In this document: piece after piece, positions 53,002 through 62,540 of the stretch
How positions within the stretch are numbered: the stretch's first letter is position 1
Layout: the number at the start of each line of letters is the position of its first letter
Source: Hymenopellis radicata
Taxonomy: Eukaryota > Basidiomycota > Agaricomycetes > Agaricales > Physalacriaceae
Assembly (NCBI GenBank): GCA_015501595.1
Contig: JADNRX010000047.1
Span: 160,337 to 224,336, forward strand
Length of the DNA stretch: 64,000 nt
Direction of reading: 5' to 3'
The notes under the pieces: generated by a model
What the model was told of the DNA's origin: nothing
What the model saw: only the letters and a program-made list of their open reading frames with translations
Database searches by the model: none
Position numbers and translations under genes: made by a program

Positions 53002-53369
53002 TCACTTTTGAAGCTGGTTCGTGAGCTTCGAGACAGCCAGGACAGCATCGAAGATTGCGGGAACGACAAACGGATGTCGGCATTCCCGGCGGATATCTTC
53101 AAGCGCACGTTCGCAGTCGCTACGTTTGCGGCGCTCAGCAGCAAGTTCGGCTTCCAACTCGTTAATGCGCGCTTGAAGGGCTAGATCGGACATTTATATT
53201 TGTGGGGGATAGAGAGGCGAGGAAAGCACGAACCCAACTCCCGCCTAGTAGTTGTGGGTAGGGCAAAGTCATTTCCGACCTCCATGGCGAGGGCGCGTCG
53301 TCGCTTTGGAGGTGGTGGAGGAGTGGCGAGGATCTCGCCCTCTTCTCGTTTATCGGAGTCGCCCGACAT
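53002..53369 (-). CDS. Small coiled-coil protein, copy c (intact)
   Basis: ATG at 53369 (an in-frame ATG 4 codons earlier is possible). MSGDSDKREEGEILATPPPP, KRRR and the GTTCGT...CTAG intron join LALQARINELEAELAAERRK, then SDCERALEDIRREC, ending LTNQLQK-stop at 53002-53004. About 104 residues; differs from copy a at few positions, mainly conservative (T/A, K/Q). Both intact copies keep reading frame and splice sites, which argues for selection. Confidence 0.65.
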
Positions 53370-53421
53370 GTTGTTATTCAATGAAGTAGACTTTGGATGG
53401 GCTTTTTGTGTTGATGATGTT

Positions 53422-54043
53422 TTAATCGAAGAAGACCGCGGGGACGCTGACGGGTGCTAGTGCTTCTTGAGGTCCTCTACACGCGGTTTGCACGCGAGGA
53501 ACACGTACCTTTTCGCGTGTTGTGGGCACGAAACTGGGAGAGAGCCTGTTACTTCTGTGAAAGTGTGAATATTGACGCGTCGAGGGAGGAGAGCGCATTA
53601 TTAACGAACTGTTCCAAGATCGATATCGACTTTCTATTTCCTCCGTTGAACGTGAATGAACCCCGAGATAAGAAAATACACGCACATCTTACAAAGCAAC
53701 AGCATCTGGAACTCTTCAGAGCCCTCCTTGGGATTCACGTACTTGTTGAGTCGCTCCAAGCCGAGATGGAATTTTGGACCGACCTAGAAGCGCTTTGAAT
53801 AACGTGGCCGAGAAAGAGACGCGAACGCACATCACCGTCCGAATTGCGCCCTAGCCACCACAGAGACACGACACCATCCGCGTCTATCCATTTATGTTTC
53901 TTTTTAACACCAGGCAAACAGAGGGCGGTCAGATCATTGCTGATGGTGGTGTGGTATTCCGGGGCGTTGATGTCGCTCCAGTGTTTGAGCACGGCTTTTT
54001 TGTCGTCGTAATATGTGAGTGACGCGGCCAGGAGGACAGCCAT
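53422..54043 (-). CDS. Orphan protein, right-arm copy
   Basis: MAVLLAASLTYYDDKKAVLK through KKKHKWIDADGVVSLWWLGR is nearly identical to 40143-40767, followed by the same intron and exon order (PKFHLGLERLNKYVNPKEGS) and a Ser/Arg-rich last exon ending VPAVFFD. The first exon is the best conserved part of the gene between the arms. Confidence 0.5.
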
Positions 54044-54201
54044 GATGCTACTGTATTCAAGATGAGATTAGAGGCAGTGGAGGTGATGGTTGAAGCGCAG
54101 GTCGGGGATCAAAAGGCAACTTGATCCACGCATCGATCGCGAGATCTGTAGATCTTACTCGGCGGCTCGCCACAAAAACGGTTGTTCTCTCTTTCTACTA
54201 C

Positions 54202-54917
54202 ATGATGGAATATGAATATTCTCATCAGGATGCCGAAGCATGTCGGCACATGCAGCGATGGACATGGGACGCAGCGCAATCGCAACCAGGTTATCTAGAA
54301 CCATTTGCGGCGGCGCGTCCAAGTTCTGTGGTGGACGTTGGAAGCGCCCAAATGGGGCCCATTGGCGATTTGGGACGCGGAAGATATCCTATGGGCGCGT
54401 ATGAGAACGGTTACTTCCCAGGAGGATACGTGACGCCACTTTATACGCCAGTTTTGCAAGCATGTGTTCCGCCCGGCCATTCTAGCTTCCAGCATCCACA
54501 TTTTCCCCCTAGTGCACTACAGATTCAACCTGATCATGGCGTCTATCAAGCTCAACCACCAGTTCAGTATCCAGTGATTCGTGGCATGTACAACGCCACT
54601 AGTTTCACAGAGTCCCAAGATCCAGGTCCCTATTCCCTAAACCAAGAGCACTTTGTCGGTGTAAGTCTATATAAGCCACGTCCGTAACGTACTGACAGCA
54701 TCTACAGAACTCGACAGACAACCACTTCGGCGTTCCACACACGGCTGAATCATACCCGGCACATGCGCCACAGTCTTTCATTCCGTACTACCCACCTCCG
54801 GGGCTTCCTACGATGCAACTGCACCCACAATATCTTCACGCAGTTCTGTGGGGAGGTCCGGTATACGTACCATCCTTACCTGCACGTAAGAAGACGTTTA
54901 TATCGAGACTCTTCTGA
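54202..54917 (+). CDS. Pro/Tyr/Gly-rich protein, intact right-arm copy
   Basis: Two exons, 222 residues. 54202-54660 encodes MMEYEYSHQDAEACRHMQRW, then GDLGRGRYPMGAYENGYFPG and repeated Pro/Tyr/His-rich sequence. The intron at 54661-54707 (GTAAGT...CTACAG) precedes NSTDNHFGVPHTAESYPAHA, PQSFIPYYPPPGLPTMQLHP and a basic end ARKKTFISRLF. Low complexity in Pro, Tyr, Gly and Gln, as in disordered scaffold or RNA-associated proteins; no domain recognised. Its partner in the left arm has a nonsense codon at Trp22. Confidence 0.6.
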
Positions 54918-55432
54918 AAGCGGGGAAGGTTGTCATCAAGACCGCCTGTCCAGTGGGACGGCCAGAGCTACTATGCCTGTAACTAGAACAGACATTGTGA
55001 CCCTTGAAATGAACCTGTACAAGTATATACCTAGCCTTCCTCGTACAGTGATATTTAGTTAACCGGTGCAAGAGAACAAGGCTTGGCGGAATGCTCCGTC
55101 GCTTTCGCCCAACCTCTGGACACACCTCAGTACCACCCAACACCCATTGTCTCCCAGCAATCGCAAGCGCACGCTGAATAAAGCCTCGATGCGTGCTGCG
55201 GGTGAAGGTTCGCTGCATTGAGGGGCGATACCATGCCCCGAAGTGCAATCTCGGAATCAGCCAACCGCCTGTGTCCTTCAGCAGAATAAAACCCCAAAAG
55301 TCCTCAATCAAGCCAGGCCTACGGACCGAGACAAAAACGCTCATACCGCGGAAGCCAATCCGCCACTTAGCTTCCCCAAGACAGCAGTCCGAGTGTATGC
55401 ACGAAAAAGCCAGTTTATACCAGTCGCAAATT

Positions 55433-55854
55433 GAGGCACTGTTCCGATAGGACAAGTGGCCTCGAAATCGGAGAGTCAGTTTGGCCTAAATCGAAGAGTC
55501 AGTTGGCCTAAATTGAAGAGTCAGTTTGACCTCTTCGACGTTCCCATGCAAGAGACTATGCAAAGAAATTGAAGGACTGAAGCTCATCCGGCTTGTTTGA
55601 CTCTTCAGTCATCTCCGCATAATGATTTGAAACCAAAACAAATAACATCGCAGAAGATCATGATGGGGCGTCGTGCCGATAGGACAAGTGGCCTCGAAAT
55701 CAAGAAGTATAACCTTTCACGTTCCCCGTGTAACACACTACGTTCAAATAAAATCACACTCACTAGCTGATCCGCCGTGTCAATCCAAGTGAACGAAAAA
55801 AAGGAATGAGGGAATGATGCCATGAGGCGCTGTTCCGATAGGACAAGTGGCCTC
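55433..55854 (-). repeat. 31-bp hairpin repeats, three copies
   Basis: Copies at 55433-55463, 55665-55695 and 55824-55854, mirroring 38394-38764. A GTTTGGCCTAAATCGAAGAG-type short duplication lies between the first two (55475-55530). Confidence 0.8.
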
Positions 55855-56460
55855 AGAAAGTAAACCGGGATGGTGGACTTCACCACAGGTTTCGAGAACG
55901 TAGGAGCTCACCGAGAGCTTTCATACCGGTACGACTTGGCATAAGCAACGGGGCGATCCAAGAATAATCACTTGAACACCGGACAGGTAGTACGCGGGTA
56001 CACAGACGGAGACGTCGACACTCCTATGCATACGGGGGAACAGCAAACTGGAAGACGAGAACGCCGCCAACTGGTGCGAGTAAACAAAGCAGGTCATGTA
56101 TCGTATCGCTTGAGACAAGTCAATGTTAGTAGGTCCCGAGAGTCAGCACTGGTTAACAGTACAGCAAAGTATTATGAACACAGCTTAGAGTCTTGCATCC
56201 TCGAGTGCTGGAAGACCAAAAGACCGGTAAAAGGCACCGTACAGTTTCCGAGACTATGGTCGTGGTTGAACTTGACAACCTGCAAAGGGTGGAAGTTTTT
56301 TACTGGAAGATGGAGCGGACCACTCGGGGAGTTATCGTGCATTAAGCGCTGTCTGATTATTATCAGAACGTCAGTGGACACTGGATGCTAACCGTGTGTC
56401 CTGCTGGTCAGCCACAAAGCGACAGCTTGCGAACATAGCAAGTGTAAACACTTGCCCTGG

Positions 56461-56973
56461 ACTGACTTGGCGTTCTCAACAGTCAACAACCGCCTCAATA
56501 GACTGCAACCTCTTTGCCATAGACTCGAACGAACTTGGATGCGGTCTCCTACTCCGTCAAACCGACTAACACCTAGTGCGCTGGCCGGGTCCGATGAGCG
56601 CACCGAACCGTCCCGATTATCGCGCTCTTCAATTGAGCGATATTCACGTTTTGATGTTCTTACGCCATTCTACAGGGTGAACGGTGACGAACTCGGCGAA
56701 AACCAGATATACACTAACGGTCAACGAGTCTGCCTTTTACACTGGAACACGGTATTTCCTTCCCAAGTCTTCGCCGTTCTAAAAACGAACCAAAGTGGAA
56801 CCAAAGTTGTCAGTATATATCCTTGGTGTACCCAGTTTCCGATCAACTGGACTACCACTGACAATTATCCGTAGCTCCGTCCTGATCAGGCTTCTAGTCT
56901 TATGCCAGCCTGATAAGAAGGATATAAGGCTCCATGCTCGTCTTCGACAAGATGATTCCCATTCTTCCCCACA
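56461..56973. other. Unique sequence outside the right arm
   Basis: Begins exactly where similarity to the left arm ends. Holds the promoter of the O-methyltransferase. No other gene seen. Confidence 0.5.
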
Positions 56974-58839
56974 ATGACTTCCTCCCTTCCCATCTTGCGC
57001 ACCCTCGCTGATCTCATCTCATCCGGGGTGAGAGATATCGAGGACACCTGTGCACGCAAGAACCTGCGATTCCCAGGTCTAGATGGCACCTTTGAAGGCA
57101 CTCAGGATATGGAGGCAGCGAAAGACGTGCCTGAAATAGCTCAGGCTATTTGCACTATCGTCGCTGCTGCAAGTCATCTGACGGCACTCGTACAGCCGGT
57201 GCAGACGTCCATGATGGCGGCTATAATGCAGGTACGTTGTCTTGGTACTGAAAAGCATGAAATAGCAGTCTTGACAGATGTCTCAGTATAACATATCCGC
57301 TGCATTATTCACGGCAGAAGCACTGAGCGTAACTGAAATACTTCGTGATGTTGGAAATGCTGTGAGCTTCGTCCGCTTTGCCACAACCGTACGTTCATGG
57401 CGTTTATAGGGTATGAACGTCGTGGATATTGCTTCCCGTGCCGGGACTTCTCCGAAGAAACTGGGTCGGTTTGCGATTCGCGATCCGTCCATGACGCCGT
57501 CTAACAGTCTTTCAGCACATGTTTTGCGTCTTTTAGCAACGGAGCACATTTATAAGGAAGTAGCGCCAGACGTTTTTGCCAACAATCGCATCTCGTCTTT
57601 GCTGGACTCTGGTAAGCCACTGTCAGAAGTGTTAGACCCGTTAGTATCTTGTTTCGTTAGCTCAATACGACGTACTGAACGCTTGATGTCCGATATGTAG
57701 CTCAAAGGATAAATACACGGCACCGTGCAGTCCTATGCCCGTTATGGTTCAAGGAATGTACGTCTTTTCGCATCCAACTCATTATACCGCCCTCGTGACC
57801 TACGCGACTACTTCAACAGGTGCGAGACAGCCAAATTCACCACGTATTTGCCCCAGTACATGTCAATTCCTGCGTTCGCGTTCGCCGACGACCAAAATAA
57901 AACTTTATTCAATATGGTCAACAAAACGGAATTGTCATTCTTCGAGTATTTAGGACTGCCTGAGAACGCTCACATTAGGCAGAGATTTGGGATCGCCATG
58001 GGCAATCAGGGTACTCCTCTCATGGACGGTAAGTCGTGTCTGTCAGGGGTTGTCCATTCTTTATCATAACTTTGCTCTAGGTTTTGATTGGCCTTCCCTT
58101 CCTGACAACGCTGTTGTGGTCGACGTTGGTGGTGGGGTTGGCAGGGCGTCTCTATCCATCGCAAGGACGTGTCCTAAGCTAAGCATCAAAGTCCAAGATT
58201 TACCAGTCCTTGAAAATGATGTACAAAATGTCAGTCTCTGCCGTCGCTCAATCCGCATATACCTGATCAACGGTTTAGTTCTGGAAAGACGAGTTCCCAG
58301 AAGTGCTACAAACCGGTCGTGTCGAGTTTCAAGGTCAGCGCGCGTTTTAAATCTCGACGGGTTAGTAATGATACTGTGGCGCACTTTTAGCACAAGACTT
58401 CTTCGAAGTACAGCGCGTCCAAAGTGCTGATGTGTATCTCCTTAGATCGGTACTGCATGACTGGAGTGACGTTCACTGTGCGCGTATCCTCAAGCGCCTT
58501 CGAGAAGCAGCATGTCCACGATCCAAGCTCGTGATAATTGATGCGGTCCTTTCATACGCCGTTCAATGCAACGATGGCGTTCTCCTAGCGAACCACGGAC
58601 ATGCGAATCTTACAGGGCACGCGTACTCGGTACATGTACATGAATTATTCTTCCGACACTGCTTGGAATGTTGACTTTGGTATTAGATGATGTCCATGTT
58701 TAATGGTCAAGAACGGACACTGCCCGAGTTCGAGCGATTGTTTGCGGAGAGTGGATGGCGACTCGAGAGCGTGAAACGCCCTGATATGTCATACCAGTCT
58801 TTCATTGTTGCAATTCCTTCAGGTGTACCTGCAAACTAA
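56974..58839 (+). CDS. SAM-dependent O-methyltransferase (Methyltransf_2 family)
   Basis: About eight exons. N-terminal dimerisation part: MTSSLPILRTLADLISSGVR; EIAQAICTIVAAASHLTALV; SALFTAEALSV...GMNVVDIASRAGTSPKKLGR (winged-helix-like); SAHVLRLLATEHIYKEVAPD. Catalytic part: FFEYLGLPENAHIRQRFGIA; then motif I VVVDVGGGVGRASLSIA binding SAM; CPKLSIKVQDLPVLENDV; ADVYLLRSVLHDWSDVHCAR with the catalytic His of HDWSD; KLVIIDAVLSYAV; MFNGQERTLPEFERLFAESG. Ends YQSFIVAIPSGVPAN. Fungal members methylate phenolic secondary metabolites; the substrate here is unknown and no biosynthetic cluster surrounds it. Exon limits around 57.7-57.9 and 58.6 kb are uncertain. Confidence 0.82.
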
Positions 58840-59194
58840 GAATAATTATTAGGCCTCATTGTTCGACGGATGTGCATTGTGATTCATTCCTGGAGATCCC
58901 TGCTAGATCCCTCGTGCAGCGTGCCAGTCGTCCAGCCGTAGTTATCTTCGATGTGGGATCGGCAATTTTCTGCGCCCATTGTCCACCCGGCGATAATACC
59001 ACAAGATGACCCGCTAAAACACTACCGTATCAATGCGTCCACATCTCGAGTCCACGTCCACTGACCGAATGTGGCAAAGAAAGAAAGTGGGTTCCAAATT
59101 GGGTAACGGTGACTGGCATTCCATTGTGACAAGTTCGATCATGTGAACTTGGCAATTACAGTCAAGACGGGAACAAAGACTCGCGTCGTCGCGT

Positions 59195-59202
59195 TATAAA
59201 AG
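59195..59202 (+). promoter_or_regulatory. TATA box of the FunK1 gene
   Basis: TATAAAAG, 140 bp upstream of the first ATG (59335). A GTGAGT...CCCAG pair (59204-59265) right after it could be a 5' UTR or early-coding intron. Confidence 0.45.
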
Positions 59203-59334
59203 CGTGAGTTTCCTTTGTCTTTGTTTGCCAACCACTCTCTCATCACGGCGACTTTCCCCCAGCATCAGACCGCGCCCGGGAGATTACTCTCAACACCGTG
59301 CAAATCGACCATAGTGACCCAACGAGGAGCCGCC

Positions 59335-61899
59335 ATGTTCCATATCGACGACCAGCGGATTTATCGAAAGGAATCCACCGCTGGACGCACTGTTCAGGTC
59401 GCCGCCGATACCTTTCTTGACCACTATACCAATCTCCTCCACTCTCAGCAAGACACCAACGCCTTGGTCTCTCACGTTAAAAGAAAGCTCAAGGCATCGA
59501 AGGATTTGACCAGAAATGGCTGGGTCGCAACGAACGTTAATGGGCCTACCGAAGATTCCGTTTCCAAGGGACTGGAGGACATCGCAGAGACCATCCATGA
59601 CCACTGCGTGGAGTGGAACAAGACGAAGCAGCATCCTAAGCTCCAGAAACGCACGACTCGTCTCATCTGTCAACCGGGCCATACAACGGCCTCTGGGGTT
59701 CGTGGGGGATCTATGAGGACAGATGCCCGGTTCATCCTCCTCGAGGAGGATGGCAAGGGAATTGATAGCAAGCATGTTCCGACATCGGCAGTTGCTGCCC
59801 CTGCAGAATTCAAGACTCGTCTGACGGCCAAGCTCCGTGTAGATGTATGTATTTTGGGTTTTACCATTACGACTTGTTTTTAACCTGCGTTTTAGAACGA
59901 GAGCAAAGCTCTTGGAGCCATCGGTCACATATTCTACGCTGATCCGTGTCGCCGCTCTGTAATGGCCTTCACCATCGAGGACCACATGATGCGGTTCTGG
60001 TACTTTTCCAGATCGCACATCGCCGTATCCGCTGAATTCGATTACCACGCGGTGAGTTGACTTGAACGCGTTTATCCCACCATTCTCTTACAGTTTGTCT
60101 CAGAATCCTAGGCTCTTCATTCATTTTGTCATCTTCATGACCTTCGCTTCCCTCGAAGACCTTGGATACGACCCTACCGTTAAGCGCATTCATGTCGGCG
60201 AGGACCCGGAGGAAATTCAATATTGCTTCACCGTCGGCGACAAAGTGTACCAGACCATTGGAGTCATTCACGAAATGAACCTGGACATTGTTACTCGTGC
60301 CACGCGGGTATGGGAGTCGTAGAGCTCGGCCCGGGCAACGTACCCATCGGTGGAAGCAAGGTTTTGAAGGACGTTTGGCTTTACTTTGACGCAAAGCCGG
60401 AATCGGACATCTACAACGAGATCTTTGCAGCCCTTCGACAATTGGATGAAGATGGCAATGTTCCAGAGAGCGAGCGTCCTCCTCCGTTGCAGCCAGGTTC
60501 CTCCTTGGAGGAGGATGCGAAGAATTATTTCCTGACAATCGTTTCCGACTCCGTTGTCACGATAAATGGACGGCCTGATGAGGCGCAGGAACCCCCAGCA
60601 GGTTATTCCGAGTTCTTCTATACTGAAGAAGAGGATAAGGTCGCGATGAGGGCTACCGTCGACGGTTCTAAACTAAAGAGGGCCGACGGAACTGCATATC
60701 CGCACAAGAAGAGGACGCATCGACGAATTGTGTTTGAGGAGGTGTGCCACACGCTCTACGAGATCTTCTCCTACGCCGATTTTACGAAGGGACTAGCACA
60801 GCTTGTCTACGGTAATGTTCGACTATTTTGTTCTCTTCCACAGAGCTGACGCAGTCTTGTCTCAGGCCTGGAATACATGCGCTTAGCAGGATTTGTTCAT
60901 GGCGATATCAGCCCCGGGAATTGCCTCATTTACAAGGGCCAAACGAAGATCTCTGACCTTGAATATGCCCGCCCGTATGCTTTTCCGGGCCATGGCGCTG
61001 CCCCGCTCATCGTATGTTTTCCGTCATAAATGTTAGTATCTTGTGCTAATGCTGAGGTGTTAGGGCACTCCGGGATTTATGGCAGTGGAGTATCAAGTAG
61101 GGACACATCTGTTTGAACCTCTTCCAGTCCTCAAACGTTTCCGCCCCGGGATGTCGTCGCCCCCCAAGAAGGCTCATTGGTTCAAGTTCAACTTTCTCCA
61201 TGACCTCGAGTCCGTCCTCTGGATTTATCTCTGTTCTTACTGAAAACTCTCCCCGAATCTTTCACCCCAGCGGAGGTTGAACGACATCGTAATCCTATCG
61301 TACGCCTCAATCATATGCTGTTTGATGGGTCCCTCAAACCCTCTGTTTGGCGTTTCTTCTTCATGGAGCATTGCGCGACTGATATGGGGCGTGAGTATAA
61401 TGAAGTCATCAAGCTCTTACGGCGGTACGGCGTAGACTCCAAGATACCCAAAGCCTTACAATCCTTTCAATGCCTAGCTGGCTGTTACCATGAAGTGGAA
61501 TCGTCGAAACCACTTCTTCCAGAGTCGCCACATATGACGCACTGGGACCGTAAAGTGTTTCTGCACGAGTACTATCAGTACATCCACTTTTACTTCATGG
61601 ACGCGCACGAGCAGATGAAGGACAATACGATAAAGCGATTCCGATCTGGTACACTGACCAGGAGGCGAAGCACAGGGCTCAGCAGGCAGCGGCCCTCGAA
61701 GAAGCGTTCCGCGGGGACTGGTCGGAACAAAAGGCCTCGGACGGGTGCGGACCAGGACAGTGAGGCATGTCTACCGCCTGTTGTCGAAGATGCAAGGATG
61801 ACGAGTCGGGCGGACTCAGATGCGCCACCGTCACCGACTGAAGAGAGCCAAAATCAGAAGGTTGGTGCAGGAAAGAGGAAGAGAGGCGGTCGGGCTTAG
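59335..61899 (+). CDS. Fungal-type protein kinase (FunK1), apparent frameshift
   Basis: Agaricomycete-expanded FunK1 kinase. N-terminal segment MFHIDDQRIYRKESTAGRTV (the frame is open upstream without an ATG), KSLGA-type ligand region (ESKALGAIGHIFYADPCRRS), then VVELGPGNVPIGGSKVLKDV. Kinase core: THRRIVFEEVCHTLYEIFSY, GFVHGDISPGNCLIYKGQTK (catalytic loop HGDISPGN), ISDLEYARPY (DLE instead of DFG, normal in this family) and GTPGFMAVEYQVGTH. After HDLESVLWIYL the frame hits TGA at about 61240, while the following sequence is conserved one frame over (LFLLKTLPESFTPAE...RRYGVDSKIPKALQSF), and the C-terminus is Lys/Arg/Ser-rich (GAGKRKRGGRA). No intron fits there, so a one-base frameshift, a polymorphism or a base-call error is likely. 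Confidence 0.75.
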
Positions 61900-62540
61900 G
61901 CTTACGCAGTTTTCCCCAGATATTTTTCTCTCGTATGTATTTATTCTATAGGAATCCATGTTGTACTTTTCATCCGTCTTCTTCCTACACGACGCGATAC
62001 TGCTCGTTCTGTGCCGCCGTGTCACTTAATAAATCTTAAGAAATCGTCCGGAAGAAGACATCATTGCTCGAGTTTACAAGCAGCTCCGAGTCACTGCCCG
62101 TCAGAAGACAAACCGAGTCGCCAAGTTGAATCTGAGATTTCAGCCTGCCAGCACATCCGCGTAGGCCCTCAAGACAGTTCGCCACAATTCGAGCCGGCTA
62201 AAGGCTGACCATCTTCTTCTCTAGCTCGTGTCCCCCTTCAGCGTAAGCTCCGGGTCATGTTCATGGAATCATGGGACCTCCGTCTTCGGTGTTTTCAAGA
62301 AAGTAATGCAGATATGATACTCGAATCCATCGACTGGTATACAATAGCACCATAATTCACGGTCGGATCGTAGCTTCAAGTCTCCTTCTCGAGAAAACAA
62401 TAGCAACGCGAACCACCCTCACACATCCCAGGCCCTCCATTCCCAATCTGGCATTCTATACTCTCATAATTATACACTCTTGCACTAACACCGCCCATAA
62501 ATTAAAAGTACCGTACCTAAAAGCACAAGCCCCCCCACTT
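61900..62540. other. Convergent 3' intergenic region
   Basis: Between the ends of the FunK1 gene (+) and VPS10 (-). No gene or RNA is seen. Confidence 0.5.

Larger units (their letters stand above)
49985..56460 (-). repeat. Large inverted repeat, right arm
   Basis: About 6.5 kb, inverted relative to 37828-44540, with the same gene and repeat order mirrored. Divergence is moderate, with substitutions and indels throughout. The arm-to-arm spacer is about 5.4 kb. Confidence 0.93.

Noticed and set aside
37828..56460. Arms as terminal repeats of one giant transposon
   Set aside because: No target-site duplication, conserved short termini, transposase or integrase was found at the arm limits. The spacer carries ordinary host genes.
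59215..59334. Upstream start of the FunK1 protein at 59215
   Set aside because: The codon there is TTG. The frame is open but has no ATG until 59335, and the region looks like a 5' intron/leader after the TATA box.
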